64,000 bases of DNA from Chitinophaga filiformis (GCF_023100805.1 NZ_CP095855.1:310001-374000), one strand, 5' to 3'; positions 51,882 through 61,137 are shown, numbered from the stretch's first letter. Notes: a model not told the origin generated them from the sequence alone. Translations and numbers: made by a program.

Positions 51882-51883
51882 TA

Positions 51884-52255
51884 TCATTGCTCCTGATTGC
51901 GTGCCATCCGCTTTGAAATCACCTCCCTTAAACGGCCCGCATTTCCATCTCCCCAATTGCCCAGTGCGGCAATAACCGGGATCAGGCTTTCCCCGAAAGC
52001 AGTTAAACTGTATTCAACTTTCGGCGGCGCCTGTGGATAGACAACCTTTGATATCAATTCATGCGCTTCGAGTTCATTCAACTGGATATTAAGCACTCTT
52101 CTTGAGGCATCAGGAATTTTCCTTTGCAGTTCGCTGGGGCGTTTATATCCTTCATTGATAAACCACAACAGGCGGAGCTTCCACTTGCCATACAACACTT
52201 CGGCAACGAGGTCAAGCCCGCAATGCAGGTTCGGAGAAATTTTCCTTTCGTACAT
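51884..52255 (-). CDS. HxlR-family transcriptional regulator (paralogue)
   Basis: 123 residues starting MYERKISPNLHCGLD; the frame runs six codons further up. VLYGKWKLRLLWFI, then RPSELQRKIPDASRRVLNIQL and the wing PPKVEYSLTAFG are clear. It is closely related to the HxlR protein at 3576-3998 (shared MYERK start and Cys at 12). The stop is 2 bp from the convergent VOC gene. What it controls is not obvious, since no reductase lies upstream. Confidence 0.9.
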   Translation of the reverse strand: MYERKISPNLHCGLDLVAEVLYGKWKLRLLWFINEGYKRPSELQRKIPDASRRVLNIQLNELEAHELISKVVYPQAPPKVEYSLTAFGESLIPVIAALGNWGDGNAGRLREVISKRMARNQEQ

Positions 52256-52611
52256 AGTAACAAAATTAGCCAATACGTCAGATCTGACAATATGGGGAAA
52301 AATTTGTCCCTAGAATATGTCATTGATGGCGGGACAATTCCGACAGTTTAACTTGTATACAATCAGTATATCAACGGTGTGGAAATGATCTTAATTTACG
52401 TTCAGGATGTAAGATGAACGTAAATAAAGGCCATGGTTACACCGTTGGTACCGGATTGGTAGACGGAGCAGGCACATACCGCTGCTGCGATCCACTTCGT
52501 GAGGACCTAAAATATGTATAGAAGAAACTTCCCGGTCTTATTGCATCATTCAGCATCTACCAGCTGAACGGGCATAAGAACAGATAAACCGTTTTAGCTA
52601 AAACGGCTAAG
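52256..52611. other. Intergenic stretch with several palindromes
   Basis: About 355 bp. It holds the palindrome GTCAGATCTGAC at 52277-52288, the HxlR-type box at 52291-52312 and an 11-bp perfect inverted repeat ATTTACGTTCA/TGAACGTAAAT at 52394-52404 and 52415-52425. A 35-codon frame from an ATG at 52414 has no family character and is probably a remnant. Confidence 0.5.
52291..52312. promoter_or_regulatory. Likely operator of the second HxlR regulator
   Basis: TATGGG, ten bases, TCCCTA, the same layout as 4046-4066 in front of the paralogous HxlR gene. The perfect 12-bp palindrome GTCAGATCTGAC just before it (52277-52288) could be a second site. Confidence 0.5.
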
Positions 52612-52878
52612 TTAATTGTTAATATTCCTGTAGCGTGCCAGGTCCAATTTCCCCGTGTACTTCTCCTTATGATCAATCGTCTGGTACATTACATTACTAT
52701 TCGGTAATGACTCAATAAACCGGATAATTTCCTCAATCGTGAATGGAGACTCCAAATGCACTTCCACTGCGGAAGATCCTTCTTTAACAGGTGATATCTC
52801 ATAATCACCACCCAGAATGCGCTGCAATTTCAGGACATCCTGTTTGCTCTCGGCTCTAAAGCGATAAGTATTAATCAT
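52612..52878 (-). CDS. Small protein of unknown function
   Basis: 88 residues from the ATG at 52878 (10 further codons upstream are in frame). The order of RFRAESKQDVLKLQRILG, then SAVEVHLESPFTIEEIIRFI looks like a compact alpha/beta fold of ferredoxin-like type. No motif for activity. Free-standing, with flanking gaps on both sides. Confidence 0.65.
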   Translation of the reverse strand: MINTYRFRAESKQDVLKLQRILGGDYEISPVKEGSSAVEVHLESPFTIEEIIRFIESLPNSNVMYQTIDHKEKYTGKLDLARYRNINN

Positions 52879-53121
52879 TGTTCCAGGTATAAGAATATCT
52901 GTTTGCAATCGTTACCAAATATAAATAAACACAAGCAATCGGTAATCAGGCTCAACCATACAAGGAAAGGATGTTGGAACGATCATTCAAGGCCGGATGG
53001 CTGTCGACGGAAAAACCAAAACCGGCTTTTGCACTATATTGTGGGATATATACTTTTTTCACATGACATCCGATAGAAATATTAGGATTTCGTGCATATT
53101 TTAATAAAGTGTGAACGTGAC

Positions 53122-53484
53122 ATGAATATGATCATATACAGGGAATTGGAAGACTATATTTACGAATACTGCCTGCAGTTCCAGACAGAAAATGAATTAA
53201 AGGCACACAAGACGCTCATGTGCCTGTCTAATAACCCCTCCGAACCTATGCTTGCCATGATGCGGAAAAAAGGCTGGATCAGCGATGAGCAGGTCATCCG
53301 GGAAATGATTGCAGATGGTCCTCATGAGCTGAAACGCCGGGTTGTAGAAAGGATCTGGCGGGAACACAAGGATGTACTGCCATTAAACCTTTGCCCTAAG
53401 TGTAACCTGATCGCCCGGACACCGCAGGCCCGTCAATGTCGCTTTTGCGGACATGACTGGCATCCTGCAGATACAACAAAGTAG
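53122..53484 (+). CDS. Small protein with C-terminal zinc ribbon
   Basis: 120 residues from the ATG at 53122; a GTG ten codons up is less likely. The N-terminal 85 residues are helical. The C-terminus has LCPKCNLI and RQCRFCGHDWH, two CxxC pairs 17 residues apart, a zinc-ribbon pattern with HDWH at the end. Function unknown; could be a nucleic-acid-binding or protein-binding factor. It is convergent with the ABC-F gene. Confidence 0.7.
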   Translation: MNMIIYRELEDYIYEYCLQFQTENELKAHKTLMCLSNNPSEPMLAMMRKKGWISDEQVIREMIADGPHELKRRVVERIWREHKDVLPLNLCPKCNLIARTPQARQCRFCGHDWHPADTTK

Positions 53485-53497
53485 CTGATACCAAGCA

Positions 53498-55087
53498 TCA
53501 GGACAATTCCAGTATGCGTTCCACATTTATCTGCTCCAGGAAATATTCGTCATGCGACACTACGATGAGCGTACCCTTATACTCATTCACCGCAGCGGTC
53601 AGGATCTCAATATTCTGGATGTCCAGGTTGTTGGTAGGTTCGTCCAATACAATAATATCAGGCGTCTTATCGCTGATAGTCAGGCAGCAAAGCATTAAAC
53701 GCATCTTTTCGCCACCACTGAGCGCACTGCAGGGCTTATCCCAGTAGTCCTTTGTAAACAGGAAACGTGTAAGACGGGTCTTTATCTCATGCTCCTGCAA
53801 TGCAGCATCATTAAATCGCTCTGCCTGTTCATACACCTGAAGGCTATTATCGATCAATGAATAATCCTGGTCAATATACACTGCCCTGTTGTCCGCCCTG
53901 CTAACCGTTCCTGATACAGGTTCCAGTTTGCCCAGTATGATATTTATCAATGTGGTTTTGCCCGAGCCATTCAATCCCTTCAGCGCTATCCGCTCCCCAC
54001 TGGTGATCTGAAAAGTTAAGGCCTGCTGCCAGAGCAAACGATCACCATAGCGGTGGTTCATATCATTCGCAGCAAATAATATCTTTCCTCTGTGCAATGT
54101 GGAATTATCAAAGCCTAACTTCATCTTATCCATGTCAGGCAAGTCTTTCCGCAGCTCGTTCAGTCCCTGGGAAATAGTAACTATCTTTTCTGCATGAACA
54201 CCTTTTATCCGCGCAGTACTCTTCTCCGCGTTATTTCTGAAAGTGTTCATGGATATAGTTGGCAGTCCCGCTTTCTCCTGTTTTTTCTTACCGCGGGCAT
54301 CCAGCTTTTGCTGTCTTTCCGCCGTCTCCCGTTCTGTTTCACGGGCCTTCCGCAATGCCTTTTCCTTACTCCTGATATCCTGGTCTAATGCATTGCCTTC
54401 AATCATTTTCTGTTCACGGTAAAAATCATAGTTACCTCCGTACACGACTATACCACGTTTGCTCAGTTCACAAACAGTATCCAGCAGGTTTAACAGTTTC
54501 CTGTCATGGCTGACTACGATCAAAGTACAGGAGGCCGACTGAATAAACTCGTACAACAACATTCTGCCAGATCTGTCCAGGTGATTACTCGGCTCATCCA
54601 GCAACACTATTTCAGGCTGATGAATAGCGATCCCTGCCAGGAAGACCTTGGTTTTCTGTCCACCGCTGAGCGTCGCCATTTCCTGGTGAAGATCCAGCTC
54701 CTCCAATCCCCAGTGGGTCAGGGCTTCCTTACATCTTTCTTCGATAGTCCAGTCATCGTTTAATATTGTCAGGTTCTCTTCCGTTACATCACCACCGAGA
54801 ATTGCCTGCAGGGCCTTCAATTTATCTTCGATGCGAAGCGCCTGTGCAATGGTGATATTGTTGAACTGACCGAACAGCTGTGGTATGTAATAGGGTATAC
54901 TATCAACCTGCATGACTCCGCCGGAAGGCTGGAGTACACCGGCGATAATTTTCAGCAGGGTAGATTTACCTGCGCCATTGTTGCCTACAAGGGCAATCTT
55001 ATCTTGCCTGTTAACAGTCAGATTGATATTATCGAACAATAAATCCTTATTGGGATGGGTATACGTGAGATTTTGCAGAAATAACAT
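53498..55087 (-). CDS. ABC-F family ATPase
   Basis: 529 residues with two ATPase domains and no membrane segment. First domain: VGNNGAGKSTLLK, LSGGQKTKV, IVLLDEPSNHLD; second: LKGLNGSGKTTLINI, LSGGEKMRL, IIVLDEPTNNLD. A charged linker with EKALRKARETERETAERQ joins them. ABC-F proteins bind the ribosome; subgroups give resistance to ribosome drugs or aid translation. The linker is of a length seen in resistance types, but I cannot place the subgroup. Confidence 0.92.
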   Translation of the reverse strand: MLFLQNLTYTHPNKDLLFDNINLTVNRQDKIALVGNNGAGKSTLLKIIAGVLQPSGGVMQVDSIPYYIPQLFGQFNNITIAQALRIEDKLKALQAILGGDVTEENLTILNDDWTIEERCKEALTHWGLEELDLHQEMATLSGGQKTKVFLAGIAIHQPEIVLLDEPSNHLDRSGRMLLYEFIQSASCTLIVVSHDRKLLNLLDTVCELSKRGIVVYGGNYDFYREQKMIEGNALDQDIRSKEKALRKARETERETAERQQKLDARGKKKQEKAGLPTISMNTFRNNAEKSTARIKGVHAEKIVTISQGLNELRKDLPDMDKMKLGFDNSTLHRGKILFAANDMNHRYGDRLLWQQALTFQITSGERIALKGLNGSGKTTLINIILGKLEPVSGTVSRADNRAVYIDQDYSLIDNSLQVYEQAERFNDAALQEHEIKTRLTRFLFTKDYWDKPCSALSGGEKMRLMLCCLTISDKTPDIIVLDEPTNNLDIQNIEILTAAVNEYKGTLIVVSHDEYFLEQINVERILELS

Positions 55088-55568
55088 AATTCCTTTCTTT
55101 TAAAAGCCAATAAATACAGCCCCACCCTGTTCGGGAAGTGCTGCTTATCTGTTTTGAAAGAAATTATATCTCACATTGACGGGTCTTTTCTTTTGATTGC
55201 TGCAAACTTAAACACTTTTTTTCATTTTTTCATTCACGTAAGGGTAATCCTTTCTCCGCATTGTGTACCTCGACGTCAATTTTTAAGCGCGCGGCATTGG
55301 AAGTGGTAAAAGTGCCCGTTCCTACCTTTACGTAGCTACGCACAACCATTGCCTGAATCATATCAAAAGCAGGAAAATACGGCAAAAGCACTATGACCGG
55401 TTTGCCGCCGGCAGGCAGGAGGGCAGTACGCTTTCGTTGTTTTACAGGCTGTTCTAAGCATTTAACAGGCCTGAAAAAAAGAACTCCTTCTTGTTAACTT
55501 AATGGACATTAAGCGCATTATTCATTAAATCCGTGTCGTTTTTTCAGCCCTGTTGTTGCAGGCATAGC
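55088..55568. other. Intergenic stretch with a possible decayed frame
   Basis: About 480 bp. On the minus strand a frame is open from about 55497 to a TGA at 55230 (about 89 codons), with no ATG at its start; it reads in part LLPAGGKPVIVLLPYFPAFD and VHNAEKGLPLRE. It may be the end of a lost gene. I do not recognise it and see no promoter or terminator. Confidence 0.35.
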
Positions 55569-56381
55569 TTAAGACTTTATTTTATTGTAAGCATGCATCA
55601 GCACTGGTGGCACAAAGTCTTTCAGCGCCCATCTTTTCCCTCCCTTATAGTCTTCCACCCGGTGCCTCCTGATCTTAAATAATGTGGTATGACTACCCAG
55701 TGCCGGATCCACTTCCTCCTGAGGCCTGCCATTCGTGTAATAATACAGCGCAATGGACTTCCTCGTACGATCTTCAGGACAATTCAATGGATCCGGATGG
55801 CCGTGATAGGAATCGGAAGTAGTACTGAAAATAGCCATCCTGTTAAACAGCGGTAATATCTTTACTTCTGCCTTTTCCATATTTCTGTCCCAAAGTTCAA
55901 AATGCCCCCCATAAGCCTCTTCCCAGTCCTTATTCAGGTATATTAAAACATTTAAACGGCGGTCAAGGTTGGTAATAGGATGCTTATTAAAGTCGGCATG
56001 TATCTTCAGCAATCCTCCTCTGACAATCTGGTGTAAACCGCCCCCTTCCAGGTAAGGATCGGGTATTAAAGCATCTATACCCGTAAGCGCTTCCAGGAAC
56101 TTAAGAAAAGGACGGGAATTCAGAGAATTAATAAAATGTCGCGTGAAGGCGCCATAGTTGCTCTCATCTTTTAATGCCAGTTTCAGTTCCTGTGCATTAT
56201 GGAATCGTTGCCAGTGTGCATTATTTGCTCCCGGAAATTCTTCGAGCACCTTATTCAGAGCTTCTTCCGGGAAGACATTATCCAGATAGATATGCGGAAA
56301 CGGATGCCCTTCTATGTATTTATTTCGGTTCCTGGTAGCAAGTGCCTGTAGCTCGGCAACATCTGGCATATAGTAATTCAT
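55569..56381 (-). CDS. 2OG-Fe(II) oxygenase superfamily protein
   Basis: 270 residues from the ATG at 56381; 16 more codons are in frame upstream. The iron triad is visible as HADFN (His and Asp) and the distal His in SYHGHPDP, with RKSIALYYYT giving the 2-oxoglutarate-binding Arg. GGHFELWD is typical of the prolyl-hydroxylase-like group acting on proteins or small molecules. Substrate unknown. Confidence 0.85.
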   Translation of the reverse strand: MNYYMPDVAELQALATRNRNKYIEGHPFPHIYLDNVFPEEALNKVLEEFPGANNAHWQRFHNAQELKLALKDESNYGAFTRHFINSLNSRPFLKFLEALTGIDALIPDPYLEGGGLHQIVRGGLLKIHADFNKHPITNLDRRLNVLIYLNKDWEEAYGGHFELWDRNMEKAEVKILPLFNRMAIFSTTSDSYHGHPDPLNCPEDRTRKSIALYYYTNGRPQEEVDPALGSHTTLFKIRRHRVEDYKGGKRWALKDFVPPVLMHAYNKIKS

Positions 56382-56494
56382 GACATGATAAATTGAATGA
56401 AAAAACATTACATATCGCCTATACGACAATTCAATTTAGGCTACCCTCATCAAATTAAAAATTATTTATTTTCGTAATATTATTTAACTTTACC

Positions 56495-56650
56495 ATGGCT
56501 TACAAAAGAAAAGGACATCTCACCGTAATAGCAGAATGGTGCACACATCTGCGCAAAAAAATGCATAGACAGTACTGGAAAACAGAAAGAAAGGCTGGCA
56601 AGACATTTATAAAAAAGGAGCTGATTGAATACAGGAAACCCGCGGCTTAA
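56495..56650 (+). CDS. Small basic protein (51 residues)
   Basis: ATG gives MAYKRKGHLTVIAEWCTHLR, then KKMHRQYWKTERKAGKTFIKK and a TAA. Almost one third Lys/Arg, with EW...HLRKK and YWKTERK. Small basic proteins of the pattern E-W-x2-H-L-R ... W-K-x-E-R are, as far as I recall, frequent in Chitinophagaceae. The 3' end overlaps the end of the convergent LytTR gene by 4 bp. It looks like a real gene from composition and position, perhaps RNA- or DNA-binding. Confidence 0.6.
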   Translation: MAYKRKGHLTVIAEWCTHLRKKMHRQYWKTERKAGKTFIKKELIEYRKPAA

Positions 56651-57399
56651 CTCAACCATTTCCTTAAAGCACTGGATTTTTCCCTGCTCACTACTACTTC
56701 CTCTGCGGGAGGGTTCAGGTCAAGTTTCAGCTTACCATTAAATACCTGGTGGATCTTTTGTATAGCGCCGGCAGATACAATGTATTGCCTTGTGGCCCTG
56801 AAAAAATCCCTGGGGTTCAGTTCCTGCTCCAGCTCTTCCAGGGTCATATCTATTGCATAACGTTCCGATTGCCTGGTCACGAGATAGACCAGTTTATGTT
56901 CCGAAAAGAAATAAGCGATGTTCTCTACCATTACCGGTATCAGCATGTCGCGGTAAGATACCAGGAAACGGGAACGGTATACTGCTTCCCGGTGTTGCAT
57001 CTTCCTGATCACATCCAGCAGGTCTGGTCCGTTTGATTGGGAAACTAATCCTTTTATTCTCGTGATGCTTTTTTCGAGCTGTGCTTCCTCCAATGGTTTC
57101 AGCAAATAGTCAATGCCATTCACTTCAAAGGCCTTCAGGGCGTATTCATCGTAAGCGGTAATAAAGATAACATGCGACCGGATCTGTACATGGTCGAAGA
57201 TCTCAAAGCTTAGCCCGTCTGTCAGTTTAATATCCATACAGATGATGTCGGGGTGTTCGTGCGCTTTCAGCCAGTCGATACTTGCCTGTACTGTCTGCAA
57301 CTCTCCCACGATCTCAGTTTGTTTATCGATCTGTAACAACAGTTTTTTCAATCTTGCGGCATTAGGCAATTCATCTTCAATGATCAGTATGCTCAGCAT
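56647..57399 (-). CDS. LytTR-family response regulator
   Basis: 250 residues from the ATG at 57399. Receiver: ILIIEDE at 4-10, phosphoacceptor D56 in IICMDIKLTDG, and K in YLLKPLE. The LytTR DNA-binding domain covers about 145-250 with FLVSYRDMLIPV, RATRQYIVS and NGKLKLDL. It overlaps the sensor kinase gene, so both are translated together. Confidence 0.93.
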   Translation of the reverse strand: MLSILIIEDELPNAARLKKLLLQIDKQTEIVGELQTVQASIDWLKAHEHPDIICMDIKLTDGLSFEIFDHVQIRSHVIFITAYDEYALKAFEVNGIDYLLKPLEEAQLEKSITRIKGLVSQSNGPDLLDVIRKMQHREAVYRSRFLVSYRDMLIPVMVENIAYFFSEHKLVYLVTRQSERYAIDMTLEELEQELNPRDFFRATRQYIVSAGAIQKIHQVFNGKLKLDLNPPAEEVVVSREKSSALRKWLS

Positions 57400-58450
57400 G
57401 TTCCTTTGCATTTTTTTTCATCAATGGTATCTTCACTTCGAAATAGCTGCCGGTATTGCTAATAACAGGTTTACTGCCGCTTAGCAGCAGATAGCGCTGG
57501 GTAATGTTCTTTAGTCCCAGCTGTGCCCCTGGTTCCTGTATACGCTTCGGATTTTTGTTATTGCGCACCACCAGCCACTTATTGTCTGCGATGTAAATAT
57601 CGATAATCAGCGGCGAATCGGTCGTGAACTGGTTATGTTTAATGGCATTTTCGATCAACAATTGCAGGGTCAGCGGAGCAATATCACTTTGCAGCTGTTC
57701 CACTTCCGGCGATATATTGATACGGATGGCCTGCCCATACCTGATCTGATGCAGGAAAAGCACATTCCTGATGAAATCGAGTTCCACTGCTATTGCAATT
57801 GTATTCTGCGTACGGTTTGTCAGCATATAGCGATAGATGGAAGATAGCTTTACCACGTAGTTAACAGACAGTGAGGGATTCTCCTCTATTAAGGATGTGA
57901 GCGCGCTCAGGTTATTAAACAGGAAATGCGGGTCCAGCTGCAACTTCAGGGCATCCAGTTGTGCCTGTACCGCCAGTTCGTTCAACTTAAATGCCTCCAG
58001 GCGTGCATTGTTCAACCTGTTGATGAGATGTTCTGCCGCGAAGATGGAGGTGATCACCAGGCAATAGATCATCCCGGTGATGGAAGATTGCCGGTAAAGT
58101 AACTGGTTAAAAGCGAATTTTTCCGGGAAGGGAACGTGGAAAAAAAGATAAAGCACCAGCAGAATAATACCCATGTGCGATATAAGCTGCACTATGAAGC
58201 GCATGCGCATATTCTTTTCCCAGGGCAACCTGCGGTGCAGCATATAGGTGAGCCATATACCGGTTTCTATTACCAGCAAGGGGAACAACCATGACACCAG
58301 GGTGTTGACAATAAAATCAAATACGGTGAATTGTCTCCAGGCGTTGAAGGTACGCTCGTAAGGGTTAATCAGGAAGAAAATGAGATTGGTAAGTAAACAA
58401 AAAATAGGATAGCCATAAAGTCGCAAGAATTTATAGTTGGATGTAGCCAT
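57377..58450 (-). CDS. LytS/YehU-type sensor histidine kinase
   Basis: 357 residues. Four membrane segments in the first 140 residues, then a coiled linker and the His_kinase motif LQLDPHFLFNNL with phospho-acceptor H175; HATPase motifs NAIKHNQ and LGLKNITQRY follow. No large outer domain, so the signal may be in the membrane. It overlaps the LytTR regulator by about 20 bp, and a small membrane protein gene lies 49 bp upstream. Confidence 0.92.
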   Translation of the reverse strand: MATSNYKFLRLYGYPIFCLLTNLIFFLINPYERTFNAWRQFTVFDFIVNTLVSWLFPLLVIETGIWLTYMLHRRLPWEKNMRMRFIVQLISHMGIILLVLYLFFHVPFPEKFAFNQLLYRQSSITGMIYCLVITSIFAAEHLINRLNNARLEAFKLNELAVQAQLDALKLQLDPHFLFNNLSALTSLIEENPSLSVNYVVKLSSIYRYMLTNRTQNTIAIAVELDFIRNVLFLHQIRYGQAIRINISPEVEQLQSDIAPLTLQLLIENAIKHNQFTTDSPLIIDIYIADNKWLVVRNNKNPKRIQEPGAQLGLKNITQRYLLLSGSKPVISNTGSYFEVKIPLMKKNAKEHAEHTDH

Positions 58451-58499
58451 AATATGTGAGACTTTTTACCAGGCCACACTATCCTATTGATGAATATGT

Positions 58500-58652
58500 T
58501 TAGTTGGAATATACGCGACGAACTGGCTTTGTCAGCAACTCCCATATCATATATAGTATGCCTAATGATAAAACAGATAAAACGATTTTAATAATGTTCA
58601 GCAATTTACCTATTTTATACAGCTGTGACGCATAATGAATAGTATTAGTCAT
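58500..58652 (-). CDS. Small single-span membrane protein (50 residues)
   Basis: ATG at 58652 gives MTNTIHYASQLYKIGKLLNI, then one hydrophobic helix (IIKIVLSVLSLGILYMIWEL) and a basic tail (TKPVRRVYSN). It is 49 bp before the sensor kinase on the same strand and so is probably in the operon. A small membrane partner that tunes the kinase is an attractive but untested idea. Confidence 0.5.
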   Translation of the reverse strand: MTNTIHYASQLYKIGKLLNIIKIVLSVLSLGILYMIWELLTKPVRRVYSN

Positions 58653-58785
58653 GATCGCTTCCGTTTATTTGACGGCAATTTGGGGCAAATGCCAGACAAT
58701 TACAGGCCAATCTGACTGAACTTACAAAAATCAGTACTGAACTGAAATTATGGCCTACCGAAGTGAAATGCCTGGTACGGCACAC

Positions 58786-60963
58786 CTATTCCGGCAGGGC
58801 AAATGCCACATATGTATCGCCCGACTTACTCCCTACTTTTCCACCGCCACAGGCAATTACCACGTACTGCCTGCCCTCCAGGGAATAAACAGCCGGGGTA
58901 GCATACCCTGCGGCTGGCAATGCGGCCTGCCACAGCTGGCGGCCGGTCTTTTTGTCGAATGCCCTGATCTTTTCATCCTGTGTGGAGGCAACAAATATCA
59001 ACCCGCCTTTGGTAACAACAGGTCCGCCGTATACCTGGGTCCCTGTTGGCGGTATCCCCCTCTTTTTAAGCGCTTCAAACTCACCCAAAGGTACTTTCCA
59101 CAGCAGCTTACCTGTATTCAGATCGACGGCATTTAAAGTACCCCAGGGCGGTTTTATGCCCGGGTAACCATCTTTGTCCAGGAAGCGGATGTAACCTGTC
59201 ATGGTGTAGGGCACCTCGTCAAGTATGCTCTTCTTCCCGGAGGTGTTAGCCCTTACCTGGGCCCCTGGTTCTTTAGCCGTGCTTTCTGTATGTAACAGGA
59301 AATCGATCAGCGCAGCTCTCTCTTCATCGGGGATCTGCCTGAACGAGGGCATCATATTCCTGCCGCTTTCTATTATTTTCCTGATCTGGTCCCTTGGGTA
59401 TTTTCTACCAATGTTCACCAATGAGGGATAGGAGGTCCCGTTCCCCTTTAGTTCGGGGCCATGGCAGCTGATGCAATATTTATTGTAGGTATTGTGCCCG
59501 GTTGCATCATTTTCACCCTCCCCGGGTGCGTCTATCATGGTCAGCGTCCAGGGAAGTTCGGTACTGTTCACATACAGGATCTGCGTTTCAGGGTCTACAG
59601 CGGCGCCACCCCACTCGCCGCCGCCATCAAAACCCGGGAATATCCAGCTGCTTTCTTTGGAAGGAGGTGCAAACATGGCGGAATACTTCACCTTGCGGAA
59701 CTGCTCCAGCATTTCCTGGTGCGCTTCGGGGCTCAGGTCGGTCAGATCTTCCTCGCTGAACTGCTGCCGGGCAAAAGGCTCCGGTAACACAGGCACCGGC
59801 TGCGTCGGCCATGGCGTTTCCCCCGGCAGCGCTTCCTGTGGAACGGCCCTTTCTGCTATCGGGAAAACCGGTTGGCCGTTCGTTCTGTCAAACAGGAATA
59901 TATATCCGTGCTTGGTGATCTGCGCAACTGCGTCAATTGTCTTTCCGTCTTTATGCAGGGTCACCAGGTTGGGATTGGCAGCCAGATCGCGGTCCCAGAG
60001 GTCATGATGCACCACCTGGTAATGCCACAGATATTTCCCCGTGGCGGCATCCAGCGCTACCAGTGAATTGGCGAAAAGGTTACTTCCTTTCCGGAATCCT
60101 CCATAAAAGTCCCCACCTATACTTCCTGTCGGGACATATACAATGCCCCTTTCTTCATCCAGGGACATTCCCGCCCAGCTATTGGCGCCTCCGAGTTTTT
60201 TCCAGGCATCCTTATCTGGCCAGGTATCATACCCTGTCTCACCGGGATGAGGAATGGTATGAAAGATCCATCGGCGCCCGCCGGTACGTACATCAAAAGC
60301 ACGGATATGACCCGGGGCCGCATCCGCCGATTCTGCCACCCTGCTCCCCATGATCAGCAGGTCTTTGTAGATAATACCCGGTGTATTGCCCGATACATAG
60401 GCATCTCCCTCCGTTTGCCGGTCAAGGTGTTCTGACAGATCAATATACCCACCTTTACCAAAACTTCTGACAGGCTTGCCATCCACAGCATTAATAGCAT
60501 AAGTGCGATTACCTGCATTGTAAAAGATCCGCTTGTCCTTCCCATCTTTACTTTGCCAGTATACCACACCACGGCTCACCTTCATCAGGACGGCCGGATC
60601 ATTCCTGGCGGCAGTATCTTCGGAAGCGGGATCGAACAGCCACTGTTGTATGCCGGTAGCAGCGTTTAGCGCAAAAAGTTTCAGGCGGGGAGAGAGGCCG
60701 TATAATATACCATCTACCATCACCGGGTTGCATTGATTCTGTGACCGGCCGGCGGTATCCTTATCATGTGTACTGTATGTCCAGGCTACCTGTAGCCGGG
60801 AAACATTATCGGGATTGATCTGCGTATTGGCGGAATAACGGATGCCATCTTTGGAGCCTGCATAGGTGGCCCAGGTATTATAATCTTTTGTAGCAGCAGG
60901 ATCTTTACAGGAAGTAAGTATCAATAACGTGGACAGCGATACCAACCAAACAAGGTTCCTCAT
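58786..60963 (-). CDS. PQQ-dependent dehydrogenase with an embedded cytochrome c domain
   Basis: 725 residues. Lipoprotein signal LILTSCKD with Cys19. The beta-propeller repeats (TGIQQWLFDP, GRRWIFHT, GKYLWHYQ, GKLLWKVP, GRQLWQAA) are of the quinoprotein alcohol/glucose dehydrogenase type. A c-type heme site C497-I-S-C500-H501 sits not at the C-terminus but inside the propeller, followed by the last blades. It oxidises an alcohol or sugar in the periplasm and passes electrons to the heme. No PQQ synthesis gene is in the window. Confidence 0.9.
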   Translation of the reverse strand: MRNLVWLVSLSTLLILTSCKDPAATKDYNTWATYAGSKDGIRYSANTQINPDNVSRLQVAWTYSTHDKDTAGRSQNQCNPVMVDGILYGLSPRLKLFALNAATGIQQWLFDPASEDTAARNDPAVLMKVSRGVVYWQSKDGKDKRIFYNAGNRTYAINAVDGKPVRSFGKGGYIDLSEHLDRQTEGDAYVSGNTPGIIYKDLLIMGSRVAESADAAPGHIRAFDVRTGGRRWIFHTIPHPGETGYDTWPDKDAWKKLGGANSWAGMSLDEERGIVYVPTGSIGGDFYGGFRKGSNLFANSLVALDAATGKYLWHYQVVHHDLWDRDLAANPNLVTLHKDGKTIDAVAQITKHGYIFLFDRTNGQPVFPIAERAVPQEALPGETPWPTQPVPVLPEPFARQQFSEEDLTDLSPEAHQEMLEQFRKVKYSAMFAPPSKESSWIFPGFDGGGEWGGAAVDPETQILYVNSTELPWTLTMIDAPGEGENDATGHNTYNKYCISCHGPELKGNGTSYPSLVNIGRKYPRDQIRKIIESGRNMMPSFRQIPDEERAALIDFLLHTESTAKEPGAQVRANTSGKKSILDEVPYTMTGYIRFLDKDGYPGIKPPWGTLNAVDLNTGKLLWKVPLGEFEALKKRGIPPTGTQVYGGPVVTKGGLIFVASTQDEKIRAFDKKTGRQLWQAALPAAGYATPAVYSLEGRQYVVIACGGGKVGSKSGDTYVAFALPE

Positions 60964-61103
60964 TAAACAAAGCTTTTGTATCCAATATAATAAAACAGGG
61001 ACTGTCCTTTATTACCCTTGTTCTCTTTTTTACAATTTTAGCTTTGTCAGGTAGGCTTTCTTTGCGGTAGTATACAGGGGGAAAAGAATCCGCCATTCTA
61101 ATA

Positions 61104-61137
61104 AAGGGGCAACCGGCTTCATTGCCAGCTGCCCCTT
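61104..61137 (-). terminator. Hairpin after the epimerase gene
   Basis: AAGGGGCA (61104-61111) and TGCCCCTT (61130-61137) form an 8-bp stem; on the minus strand TATTA follows, a weak T-run. It lies just after the epimerase stop. Confidence 0.5.

Noticed and set aside
59492..60007. 171-codon frame opposite the PQQ dehydrogenase
   Set aside because: Shadow of a well-supported gene; Ser/Gly/Cys-rich without domain.
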